Assembly (NCBI GenBank): GCA_018895315.1
Contig: JAHIOK010000051.1
Span: forward strand, 1-6,617
Origin: Actinomycetota bacterium
GTDB lineage: Bacteria; Actinomycetota; Actinomycetes; Actinomycetales; Microbacteriaceae
Direction: 5' to 3'
Length of the DNA: 6,617 nucleotides
Below, in pieces: positions 1 to 6,617 of this stretch. Numbering within the stretch: the first letter of the stretch is position 1; each line of letters opens with the position of its first letter. A program made the position numbers and the translations under genes. Under the pieces are notes generated by a model. It ran no database searches and had not been told where the DNA came from. It was given only the letters and a program-made list of their open reading frames with translations.

Positions 1-209
1 GCTTCGTAGACGCGCTGCTCGCCGTTCGGGGCGGAGATCACGGGGCAGATGCCCTCGGCGCTGCAGTTCGCGACGACGGCGCCTTGCGAGCGCACGACGA
101 AGCTGCTGAGCGCAGGGTAGGCCAGGCGCGCATCCCCCGGGTCGACGCGGAGTGTCAGCGTGCCGTCCGCATAGGCGGTCTGCGTGATCGACGAGGGCGC
201 CTTCGGATA
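1..209 (-). other. Start of a fibronectin type III-like domain at the left edge
   Basis: Residues from about 1505 read YPKAPSSITQ and continue with alternating hydrophobic positions (TLTLRV, SFVVRSQG) to the end of the visible frame. This Pro-rich entry followed by short beta strands is typical of an FN3 domain beginning. A close cysteine pair, C1553 and C1559, lies in the visible part. The domain is cut by the window edge, and homologues usually carry further FN3 domains after it. The assignment rests on pattern only. Confidence 0.5.
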
Positions 210-3200
210 TCCCTGCAGGTCGAGCAGGATCTGCCCGTCGCGCTCTGAGTTGGTCTGCCGGCCCTGCGCGTCCCGCACCGAGAACGCTGCGGTGCACGTC
301 GCTCCCGGAGCATCCGCGGTCCAGGTCGCTGTCACGGCGGTGGCGGAGACGACCGAGAACGACACTCCGACGCAGGCACCTGTCGGGCGCACCGAGGTGA
401 CGGTCAGCGGCGTGCGCGGCAGCGGGTTGATCTCGCCGCCGGCACCGATCACCGTGAACGTGCACGATGATCCGCTCGCTTGCGAACACTGCTGGGCGAT
501 CGTGCCGCCCTGCGGCAGGGTGCTCGGCGCGGCTCCGACCCGGAGGATGAGTCGGGCGGGGGCTACCGCCGCCTGGCTGGTCACTCCGATGATGGCGGCA
601 TCCTCGGCACCGGGCACGGCATCGTCTGCACCCACCACGGTGACGATGCTGCCCTGCTGGGTGACGACGAATCTCGTGCCGGTGTAGGCGACCGAATACG
701 CGACGCCCGTACCCGCGATACCGCCCTGCCAGGTGGTCAGCTGAGCCAGGTCGTAAGTGACGGTCTGTCCGGGGGCGACGGTGAGGGACGCCGACGTGAG
801 TTCGGGCTGCGGTACGAGCGCTTGCACCCGCACCGGAACCGACAAGTAGGTCCAGTCCTCGCGGCCCGTGATGCGCACCGGCACGATGCAGGCGTCCTGC
901 CACGGAGCGCCGGCCCCGGCGTCATAGCGGATCGTCGTACCCGACTCGCGCACGCACGCCGCGCCGGTGCGCGCACCGCTCGGCCGCACGTCGTCGCCGA
1001 CCTCGATGGTCGCGCCCCGCGGCACCCCGACGAGGTCGAGCATGTTCCACGACACCGATGCGCGCTCCTCTACCTGGCGGTCGGCCAGCCCCGTGCGCAG
1101 CGCGAGGGCGAGATCGTCTTCGCCCGGGATGCGCAGGAAGCCGTAGCTCGTGACGTTCTGACCGGAGGCACTCGTGCCGGTGAGAGCGAACGGGATGACG
1201 AGGGTGCGCGCCGGAAGGTCACCGCGCAGCCTCGTGCCCTCGACGCTGACCCCCGCTGGGGCGCCCCAGAGCGACAGTGTCAGGTCGGAGATGTTCCCGC
1301 CGGTCCACGAGACCTTGCCTGCCACGACATCCACTCCGGAGGGGAAGCGGTCGCGGGTCTGCGCGGTCAGCACGGTGTCGGTGATGACGGGAAAATCAGG
1401 AACGGACTCCCGCACGACCTTGACGACGATGAGACCGCGCGCGGTGTTGCCCGATGAGCTCTGCACGTCGTACAGGAAGGACATCGTGCCGGGCGTCGTT
1501 CCCGCGCGGATCACGACCTCGGTCGCCGAGGGAGTCTCGATGAGCCCCGACAGGCGGTCGAACTCATCGTTCGGCGTGCCGTCTGCGAGTGTCTGCACCA
1601 CGTCAGGAGTGACCGCCGTGATCGACAGGGTGCCGCCGGTGGGGTCGACGTCGTTGGCGAGCGGACTGACGCGCACCGAGTTCTCGGCGCCGACCTGCAG
1701 CTGCACATAGTCGGTGAAGGTCACAGGGCTGGGATTGGACTGTTCATCGAGCACGCCGACGCGCGCCGTTGCGGTGCCGGTCGCGCCCTGACTGTCGGTC
1801 ACGCGGTAGGTGAACGACACCTGGCCGCGGAAGCCCGGCACGCTGGAATACACAATCGACTCGCCATCCGCCGAGAGCGTCGCCGAGCCACTCGCCGGTT
1901 GCGTCACGATGCGATCGAGCGACACGGCATCGCCGTCCGGATCCACGCCGAACGACCGGAACGGGATGCTCGTGAGCTCTCCGCTGAGCACCCGACCTTC
2001 GAGTGTTCCCGGCCGCGGGGCGCGGTTCGACTCCTCGGAGATCACGCTGACGTGCACGGTCGCGGTGTCGGCGAGCGCGGGCGAACCGGCGGTGTACACG
2101 GCGTACTCCACGGTGTAGTCGCCCGGAGTGGACGGCGCGAGGTAGCGCAGCGTTCGGCCCGAGGCGAAGGCCAGCGCCTGATCGGACGACGAGCGCACCG
2201 ACGCGGGGTTGAGGATCATCGACCCACCCGCGATCGCGACGTCGTTATCGAGCACGGGTATGTCGATCTGCGCGCCGGCGCGCACCACGACCGAATCGTC
2301 CACCGCGATCGGCGCGAGTTCGGGCGCGGGCGGCAGCAGATAGACGGTCGCCTGCCCCTCTATGCGTGCACCGGCATCCTCGGTGCCATCGCTGACGACG
2401 TAGCGGATCGTGCCGAGGAGACCGGGTGCACCATCGGCGGTGGCACCGGAGACGCGGATGTAGTTCTGCCCCACGGCGTCCACCGACATGCTCGCGCCGG
2501 GGGACGCCGAAGGTACCACGTTGCTGAGGAGCAACACGCGATGCGTGGGATTGGTCACCGCAGTGAAGACGTCGACCGTGACGTCTTCCTTCGGTCGGAC
2601 GAAGGCGACGACCGGGGCGGTCGCCAACTGCGCCGCGGCATCCGCGGGAAGGATCGTGACCCGAGCAGTCGCGTTCGCGTCGCTGACGCCGTCCGACACC
2701 GTGTAGCTCACCCGATAGGTTCCGGGCGCCTGAGCGGTGAAGTCGAACGAAGTGCTGCCGGCGGTGGCGACCACTTCGGCGCGGGCATCGTCGAGTACCC
2801 GCACCGATGAGAGCGATAGCTTGCCCGCGGTGCCCGTCACATGCGTGCCGACGTCGATCGTGGTCCCGCTGCTCTGCGCGTCGATCACCGTGAACGACGT
2901 CGCGGTGAGCTTCGGGGTGGGTGAGACCCTGACCGTCAGCGGCTTGGTCGTGGCGGCTCCCCTGGTGTCGGCCACCGTGACCTGCAGCTGGATGTTCTGC
3001 ACGTCGGTGATCGAAGCGTTGGGATGCTGGTAGACGACCTCGCCGGCAGGGGTCGAAGCGACCGAGCCGATGCCCGACTCGTTCACCACGGACAGCAGCA
3101 TCAGGGGGTCGCCCTCGGGATCGACCCATCCGTCCATCACGGGGATGGTCACCGTGCCGCCGCTGGCGACCTCGGGGGCAGGCCAGGTGGCAAGGCATCC

Positions 3201-4721
3201 GGGAGTGCTGCACCATTCAGGCGCGGAGTTCTGGGCGTTCGGGGCGACCGAGAGGGTCACGGTGGTGGGGTCGGAGTAGAGACCGTCGACAGCGGTCCCG
3301 TCGGTCACTCGGTAGGAGAAGGTGGCGGAACCCGTCGCACCCGCCGCCGTCTGCACGGCGATCCGCTGACCGTTGTCGGTGATCGACAGGGTGCCGAAAC
3401 CGGGATCCAGGCCGGTGACACTCGTCGGGTCGATGCTCAGCACATCTCGGTTCGGATCGTGATCGTTCAGCAGCACCGGGAGAGCGGCGAGACTTCCCGC
3501 GCGTACGCCGAAGGTATCCGGCTCGGCGACGGGGGGCTTCGGATCGATCACGACCGCCGCCTGCTCGTTGCTCGGCTGCGTCTGGGGGTTCGTCTGATCG
3601 TCGAGGGCCCAATTCTGGCTCGACGGCATGAGCTTTCCGGTCGGCGTGGCCCAGACCCATCCGCTGCGCGTCTCGTTCAGGATCATGCTCGAGTCCGATG
3701 CCACGAACACGGGGCGAAGATCCGTTCCGAGGGTCCGGCCGCCGTAGTCGAGGGTGCTCTCGCCCTGACCCCCCGAGCGCCAGAGCGTGCCGGAGGTCGT
3801 GCCGAGCCACGCGGCGTAGACGTCGCCGCCGAAGACGATCGGGCGGGCGGGCCGCCCCTTGGACGTGTCTTGACCGCCGACCTCGCGCGCCGGTGGCGAC
3901 CCATCGATCGGCAGCTTGATGAGTCCGCTGCTGTCGGCGAGCCACGCGGCGTCGCCCGAGGCGGTGGAGCGACCGTATGCGACATCGCCCGCGACCACAC
4001 TGATGCTCTGGGGCGTGTCACTCCCCCGATGCCACACCTGGCCCTGTTGCGGGTCGACGAGGAACCAGACGCCTCCAGCCGCGGTGAGGTCGGACTCAGA
4101 CCCCTTCGGCCCATCGCGGACGGCATCCCGGCCGGCCACCTCGGCCGCCCCGATGCGGTAGCGCAGCACCGTGGCATCGGCCGCGGAGTAGCTGTAGAGC
4201 ATGCCGGAATCATCGACAGTGATCGCGTCGGAGGTGTACTCCGGCGCCTGGGCATCACCGTTGGAGTTGGGGTCGATCTGCGTGGCCTCCCCACCCGAGA
4301 GCGTGCCGGCGAACACCGCACCCGAATCCGTGCGGTAGGCGACCCAGTCGCCGGAGACCGCGACGTCGACCGTGCCGGCCGGGGTTGACGCCGACGAGCG
4401 CAGGGCTTCGTCGTCGAGGTTGGCCGGGAGGGCGTCGTTGATCCGGGTGAGTTTGCCGAAGCTCTCCGAGAAGACGTATGCCCCCGAGTCGGATTGCGCG
4501 ACTGCCGAGGGATTCGCGATGCTCCGCACGGTGTCGAGCTCGCCGATCGCCGTGTTCACGCGGGCGTAACGGCGCCCATCCCCGGTCTGGAGTGCCCACA
4601 CCGCCGCGGAGACTGCCGGAGTGCTCTTGGCATCGAGTCCCGGCCACACCGCACTGATGGCGATGACGGATGCCACGACCGCCGCCCCCGCCACCACCGC
4701 CCACACGGTCGAGCGACGCAC
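1..4721 (-). CDS. Giant membrane-anchored beta-propeller / Ig-like / FN3 surface protein (3' end outside window)
   Basis: This is one frame open from the GTG at 4721 to the window edge: 1573 codons, no stop, C-terminus missing. An in-frame TGA at 4742-4740 leaves GTG 4721 as the only start before residue 6. The protein begins MRRS, then a hydrophobic helix at about residues 5-26, with no lipobox cysteine, suggesting an anchor with the rest outside the cell. Domains in order: seven ~45-residue propeller-like repeats (about 65-375), seven Ig/cadherin-like domains (about 393-1100) with acidic N-D-x-D-P type loops, further beta-rich segments with paired cysteines (about 1100-1500), and an FN3 start at about 1505. 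It matches actinobacterial proteins annotated as Ig-like or fibronectin type III domain-containing, usually near 2000 residues. It lies one base after the kinase stop, so expression is probably coupled. Ligand and exact role are unknown; adhesion, wall binding or sensing are all possible. Translation was done by eye. Confidence 0.93.
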   Translation of the reverse strand, partial: MRRSTVWAVVAGAAVVASVIAISAVWPGLDAKSTPAVSAAVWALQTGDGRRYARVNTAIGELDTVRSIANPSAVAQSDSGAYVFSESFGKLTRINDALPANLDDEALRSSASTPAGTVDVAVSGDWVAYRTDSGAVFAGTLSGGEATQIDPNSNGDAQAPEYTSDAITVDDSGMLYSYSAADATVLRYRIGAAEVAGRDAVRDGPKGSESDLTAAGGVWFLVDPQQGQVWHRGSDTPQSISVVAGDVAYGRSTASGDAAWLADSSGLIKLPIDGSPPAREVGGQDTSKGRPARPIVFGGDVYAAWLGTTSGTLWRSGGQGESTLDYGGRTLGTDLRPVFVASDSSMILNETRSGWVWATPTGKLMPSSQNWALDDQTNPQTQPSNEQAAVVIDPKPPVAEPDTFGVRAGSLAALPVLLNDHDPNRDVLSIDPTSVTGLDPGFGTLSITDNGQRIAVQTAAGATGSATFSYRVTDGTAVDGLYSDPTTVTLSVAPNAQNSAPEWCSTPGCLATWPAPEVASGGTVTIPVMDGWVDPEGDPLMLLSVVNESGIGSVASTPAGEVVYQHPNASITDVQNIQLQVTVADTRGAATTKPLTVRVSPTPKLTATSFTVIDAQSSGTTIDVGTHVTGTAGKLSLSSVRVLDDARAEVVATAGSTSFDFTAQAPGTYRVSYTVSDGVSDANATARVTILPADAAAQLATAPVVAFVRPKEDVTVDVFTAVTNPTHRVLLLSNVVPSASPGASMSVDAVGQNYIRVSGATADGAPGLLGTIRYVVSDGTEDAGARIEGQATVYLLPPAPELAPIAVDDSVVVRAGAQIDIPVLDNDVAIAGGSMILNPASVRSSSDQALAFASGRTLRYLAPSTPGDYTVEYAVYTAGSPALADTATVHVSVISEESNRAPRPGTLEGRVLSGELTSIPFRSFGVDPDGDAVSLDRIVTQPASGSATLSADGESIVYSSVPGFRGQVSFTYRVTDSQGATGTATARVGVLDEQSNPSPVTFTDYVQLQVGAENSVRVSPLANDVDPTGGTLSITAVTPDVVQTLADGTPNDEFDRLSGLIETPSATEVVIRAGTTPGTMSFLYDVQSSSGNTARGLIVVKVVRESVPDFPVITDTVLTAQTRDRFPSGVDVVAGKVSWTGGNISDLTLSLWGAPAGVSVEGTRLRGDLPARTLVIPFALTGTSASGQNVTSYGFLRIPGEDDLALALRTGLADRQVEERASVSWNMLDLVGVPRGATIEVGDDVRPSGARTGAACVRESGTTIRYDAGAGAPWQDACIVPVRITGREDWTYLSVPVRVQALVPQPELTSASLTVAPGQTVTYDLAQLTTWQGGIAGTGVAYSVAYTGTRFVVTQQGSIVTVVGADDAVPGAEDAAIIGVTSQAAVAPARLILRVGAAPSTLPQGGTIAQQCSQASGSSCTFTVIGAGGEINPLPRTPLTVTSVRPTGACVGVSFSVVSATAVTATWTADAPGATCTAAFSVRDAQGRQTNSERDGQILLDLQGYPKAPSSITQTAYADGTLTLRVDPGDARLAYPALSSFVVRSQGAVVANCSAEGICPVISAPNGEQRVYE
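1422..3545 (-). repeat. Seven tandem Ig/cadherin-like domains of about 100 residues
   Basis: In the giant protein, residues 393-1100 carry a late-strand motif of the form Y-x-V-[ST]-D-[GS] or a variant. Its first position falls at residues 470, 581, 673, 774, 873, 972 and 1084 (spacings 111, 92, 101, 99, 99, 112). Five units also have an acidic loop: NDHDPN at 419-424, VDPEGDP at 533-539, LDND at 824-827, VDPDGD at 926-931 and NDVDP at 1023-1027. These resemble the calcium-binding style loops of bacterial cadherin-like and Big-type Ig domains. The third and fourth units, ending near 673 and 774, lack the acidic loop and are the most diverged. Together they would form a long extended stalk outside the propeller. 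Calcium binding is an inference from the motif. Confidence 0.75.
3597..4619 (-). repeat. Seven-unit ~45-residue repeat, probable seven-bladed beta-propeller domain
   Basis: Within the giant protein, a recurring pattern of Gly, one to three hydrophobic residues, an aromatic, five to seven residues, Gly, then a hydrophobic strand appears seven times. The anchor residues are Y82, W126, M174, W219, W260, W305 and W355, spaced 44, 48, 45, 41, 45 and 50 residues. Examples are GVWFLVDPQQGQVW and AAWLADSSGLIKLPI. The count and blade length match seven-bladed propellers of the YVTN/WD-like type. The units are diverged and give no obvious DNA-level repeat. The whole stretch has no cysteine. Domain borders are approximate, and the fold is inferred from periodicity, not from a profile match. 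Confidence 0.7.
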
Positions 4722-4722
4722 G

Positions 4723-5859
4723 TCACGCGCCCCCGGCCGTCACGATCGCCCACGCGACCATCCCTGCGGCGATCACGACCGCTGCACCGGCGATCAGGAT
4801 CCACGGCCAGACTCGGCGCGCGCGCGGCGCGTCTGATCCGATGCCGGCGTCTTCATCGCGGGCCATCGTGGTCAGCGGCGAGGGCTCGTCGCCATGGCGG
4901 AGGCTCTGGTACGGCACCGAACTGCGCCGCTGGCCACGGGCTGCGGCATCCGAGAAATCGATGGCGGACGGCGAGGGCGCCCATTCGTCGACGGCGACCT
5001 CGACCGGGGTCGCGGCGTAGCCGAGCTCGGTCTGCGCCGCGCGCATCGCCTCCGCGAAGTCCATCGCACCGGCATACCGAGCTTCCGGGTCGCGTGCCAT
5101 CGCCGTCGCCAGAATCGCCTGCACCGAATCCGGTACATCGGCACGCGTCATCCGCGGGTAGGTCGCACGCATGATGCGGCGGCGCAGCTGATCGCGGGAG
5201 TTCTGTCCCGATTCCATGCGCTCGAACGGACTGTGCCCCGCGAGGAGGGAGTAGACGGTGGCGCCGAGCCCCCACACTTCGCTGGAGACCGTGCCGCTGG
5301 TGTGCTCGGAGATCACCTCGGGCGCACTCCAGGGCACGCTCATCGCGAGAACCTCTTCGCCCGTGCGCGGTGCGAGTGACGACGAGATCCCGAAATCGGC
5401 GAGCACGGGCACCCCGAACGAGGTGATCAGGATGTTGCTGGGCTTGACGTCGCGGTGAATGAGGCCAGCACGGTGGGCGGATTCGAGTGCGCCGGCCATC
5501 TTCACGCCGATCGCGAGCACCTCATCGAGCGGAAGACGTTCGATGCGGTAGCGCTGCGCGAGCGAACCCGGGCAGAACTCCATGACGATATAGGGGCGCC
5601 CATCGGCCGAGATGCCCGCCTGGTAGACCGTCACGATCGAAGGATGGGCGGAGAGCTGGGCGAGGACGTCGGCTTCAGCATTGAACATGCGCAGCAGCTC
5701 GGGGTCGCGGACGTCGCTGGGCATCACCTTGACGGCAACGCTGCGGCGCGGCATGTCCTGTTCGTAGAGGAACACGTCGGCGAAGCCGCCCGATCCCAGC
5801 GGGCGCACGTACGCGAGACCGGGCAGCACGGGAGGTGCTGACGGCAGGCGCTTCGCCAT
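4723..5859 (-). CDS. Transmembrane serine/threonine protein kinase without an extracellular sensor domain
   Basis: This 378-residue protein phosphorylates Ser/Thr on target proteins at the inner face of the membrane. The bacterial eukaryotic-like kinase core is complete: glycine loop GSGGFADV (22-29), ATP-anchoring lysine in VAVKV (K44), helix C glutamate E62, catalytic loop HRDVKPSN (135-142), DFG (155-157) and APE (179-181). After the core comes a Ser/Thr-rich, charged linker (about 275-349), then a membrane helix at about 351-374 with only four residues beyond it. No PASTA or other outer domain is present. The activation segment reads MSVPWSAPE where PknB-type kinases usually have a GT-x-x-Y/F-x-x-PE pattern. 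I chose ATG 5859 because five G lie six bases upstream and the conserved-looking region begins there; an in-frame GTG at 5883 would add eight residues. The giant surface protein follows after one base, suggesting a functional pair. Substrates cannot be read from the sequence. Confidence 0.95.
   Translation of the reverse strand: MAKRLPSAPPVLPGLAYVRPLGSGGFADVFLYEQDMPRRSVAVKVMPSDVRDPELLRMFNAEADVLAQLSAHPSIVTVYQAGISADGRPYIVMEFCPGSLAQRYRIERLPLDEVLAIGVKMAGALESAHRAGLIHRDVKPSNILITSFGVPVLADFGISSSLAPRTGEEVLAMSVPWSAPEVISEHTSGTVSSEVWGLGATVYSLLAGHSPFERMESGQNSRDQLRRRIMRATYPRMTRADVPDSVQAILATAMARDPEARYAGAMDFAEAMRAAQTELGYAATPVEVAVDEWAPSPSAIDFSDAAARGQRRSSVPYQSLRHGDEPSPLTTMARDEDAGIGSDAPRARRVWPWILIAGAAVVIAAGMVAWAIVTAGGA
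4730..4734 (-). promoter_or_regulatory. Probable ribosome binding site of the giant gene inside the kinase 3' end
   Basis: A run of five G lies eight bases before the GTG at 4721, overlapping the last kinase codons (Ala-Gly-Gly-Ala). It lacks the A of a perfect Shine-Dalgarno sequence and is therefore weak alone. Ribosomes terminating at the TGA 4725-4723 are one base from the new start, so re-initiation may matter more than this site. Confidence 0.4.
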
Positions 5860-5865
5860 GAGGGA

Positions 5866-5870
5866 CCCCC
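5866..5870 (-). promoter_or_regulatory. Ribosome binding site deciding the kinase start at 5859
   Basis: Five G followed by TCCCTC and then ATG gives a six-base spacing, favouring the start at 5859. The stronger-looking GAGGAG at 5907-5902 is 18 bases from the in-frame GTG at 5883, too far for that start, and is well placed only for an out-of-frame GTG at 5893. Confidence 0.5.
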
Positions 5871-5946
5871 AAGTCCATGACACGCGCGCTCACCGGCACT
5901 GCTCCTCGCCGTGGCGCACGAACGGAAAGTCGATGAGGGCGAGATC

Positions 5947-5957
5947 ATGCTAACAAA
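5947..5957 (-). promoter_or_regulatory. Possible promoter -10 region for the kinase-giant protein operon
   Basis: On the minus strand the gap between genes holds TTTGTTAGCAT, an AT-rich patch in very GC-rich surroundings. TAGCAT fits the loose TAnnnT form of actinobacterial housekeeping -10 elements. Transcription would begin near 5940, giving a leader of about 80 bases before the kinase ATG. No convincing -35 is seen 17 bases upstream (CGAGTG there), so this is a weak call. Confidence 0.35.
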
Positions 5958-5972
5958 GCGGGCGGCCTGCAC

Positions 5973-5987
5973 TCGCTGCGACAGCGA
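5973..5987 (-). other. Short perfect hairpin between the upstream gene and the kinase
   Basis: TCGCTG and CAGCGA form a perfect six-base stem with a three-base loop, 22 bases after the upstream gene's stop and just before the possible -10. There is no T-rich tail, so it is not a good intrinsic terminator by itself. It could be a weak terminator, an operator overlapping the -35 region, or chance in GC-rich DNA. Confidence 0.3.
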
Positions 5988-6009
5988 CGGTGTCCCGCAC
6001 CGATTCCGG

Positions 6010-6617
6010 TCAGATCATGCCCTCACGCGGATCCGACGGGGTGTCGAACGGGGCATCCAGCGATCGCGTCAGTTCGTCGAGCATGGCCGCGATCTGCGGC
6101 TCGACATACTCCGAGACCGCAGATTGGATGCGCAGGCGATGGTGCAGCAGGATCGTGCAGACTTCGCGACCGACCATGTTGGCGTAGTCGTCGGCGAGTC
6201 CCACCTCCTGCCGGAGCGCCGCCTTGGCCGCCTCGCTCAGCGGCGGCAGATCGGGGACACCCGCGTCGACCTCATCGGCGAGGCCCGCGATGGTGAACAG
6301 GAAAGGAGCACCCGGCAGGGGTTCGGGGTCGAGCGGCAGTCCTTCCCACTCGGGGTCGAGGCCTTCGCCGGGCCGGTAACTGCGCGCACGGTTGCGGGCG
6401 GCCTGCTGATCGAGCTCGGCCTGCAGCATGGGAAGGTTGCGCGCCGTGTACTCGGCGACCGTATGGTCGACGATCGCCTTGATGCGCGTCGAGAGACCGT
6501 GCTGTGCACCATGGGGCACATCGGCGCCGAGTCCGGCCGCGGACAGCACCGGCGATCCGAAGCATCGACGGCACGGAGCGACCCGGCCGCGGTGGGTGGC
6601 AGGTTCCCAGCGCGGCA
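6010..6617 (-). CDS. Soluble protein of unknown function, start at or beyond the right edge
   Basis: I do not recognise this gene. The frame ends with TGA at 6012-6010 and stays open to the window edge, about 202 codons. A GTG at 6549 would give 179 residues, but I see no good ribosome binding site before it. The codons upstream keep a G/C-rich third position and encode a C-R-R-C pair, so the real start may be further out; the two bases at the edge (TG on this strand) could even end a start codon. Counted from GTG 6549, about residues 20-55 look helical and amphipathic (KAIVDHTVAEY, LPMLQAELDQQAARNR). Next come a Pro/acidic linker (about 56-85), a mostly helical part (about 100-165) and an acidic tail. 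There is no membrane helix or signal peptide. It points the same way as the kinase but is separated by 150 bases, so it need not share its operon. Confidence 0.75.
   Translation of the reverse strand, partial: PRWEPATHRGRVAPCRRCFGSPVLSAAGLGADVPHGAQHGLSTRIKAIVDHTVAEYTARNLPMLQAELDQQAARNRARSYRPGEGLDPEWEGLPLDPEPLPGAPFLFTIAGLADEVDAGVPDLPPLSEAAKAALRQEVGLADDYANMVGREVCTILLHHRLRIQSAVSEYVEPQIAAMLDELTRSLDAPFDTPSDPREGMI

Noticed and set aside
480..1457. Plus-strand open frame of 325 codons
   Set aside because: Antisense to the giant gene, Arg/Asp/Gly-rich low-information protein; a shadow frame.
1899..2810. Plus-strand open frame of 303 codons
   Set aside because: Antisense to the Ig-like region with His/Arg/Gly-rich composition; no domain signal.
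2245..3216. Minus-strand open frame of 323 codons
   Set aside because: It is in a different minus frame from the giant gene, is Arg/His-rich, and overlaps clear Ig-like coding sequence.
3024..4388. Long plus-strand open frame of 454 codons
   Set aside because: It lies antisense to the giant gene, is extremely rich in Arg, Gly and Ala with no recognisable domain, and is expected from GC-rich codon bias on the opposite strand.
1..4721. Possible frameshift or pseudogene, because no single closed frame spans this stretch
   Set aside because: Codon-by-codon reading in the frame of GTG 4721 is uninterrupted to the edge with continuous domain structure; it is simply open at the left boundary.
5455..5841. 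Plus-strand open frames over the kinase region
   Set aside because: They are antisense to a kinase with intact catalytic motifs and have no domain signal of their own.
1..6617. CRISPR array, insertion sequence, tRNA or rRNA
   Set aside because: No regularly spaced identical repeats, transposase motifs, terminal inverted repeats or RNA gene signatures were seen; the repeats present are diverged protein-level domains.

Overview
The window is high-GC DNA with strong G/C preference at third codon positions, GTG starts and no TTA codons noticed in the genes read. This fits an actinobacterium; the kinase plus giant Ig-like protein pair resembles Microbacteriaceae such as Microbacterium, which is recognition by pattern, not a database result. 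All genes I can support lie on the minus strand, so transcription runs from the right edge to the left edge.

Layout in transcription order: (1) 6617-6010, the 3' part or all of a small soluble protein of unknown function, open at the right edge. (2) 6009-5860, an intergenic gap with a short hairpin, a weak promoter-like -10 element and purine-rich tracts. (3) 5859-4723, a complete 378-residue Ser/Thr protein kinase with intact catalytic motifs, one C-terminal membrane helix and essentially no extracellular part. (4) 4721 to beyond base 1, a giant membrane-anchored extracytoplasmic protein of which 1573 codons are visible without a stop. It has an N-terminal membrane helix, about seven repeats of ~45 residues that look like a seven-bladed beta-propeller, about seven Ig/cadherin-like domains of ~100 residues, a region with paired cysteines, and the beginning of a fibronectin type III domain at the left edge.

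The kinase stop and the giant gene's GTG are separated by one base, so the two are almost certainly co-transcribed and translationally coupled. The kinase has no sensor of its own, while its partner is almost entirely outside the membrane. The simplest reading is a split receptor system: a cytoplasmic kinase beside a very long surface protein that senses or binds something. That functional link is inference. In related actinobacteria I would expect the operon to continue to the left with MoxR-type ATPase, DUF58, transglutaminase-like, PP2C phosphatase and FHA genes, but none is visible here.

The many long open frames on the plus strand and in other minus frames inside the giant gene are GC-driven shadows. 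I see no RNA gene, CRISPR array, insertion sequence or exact DNA repeat.
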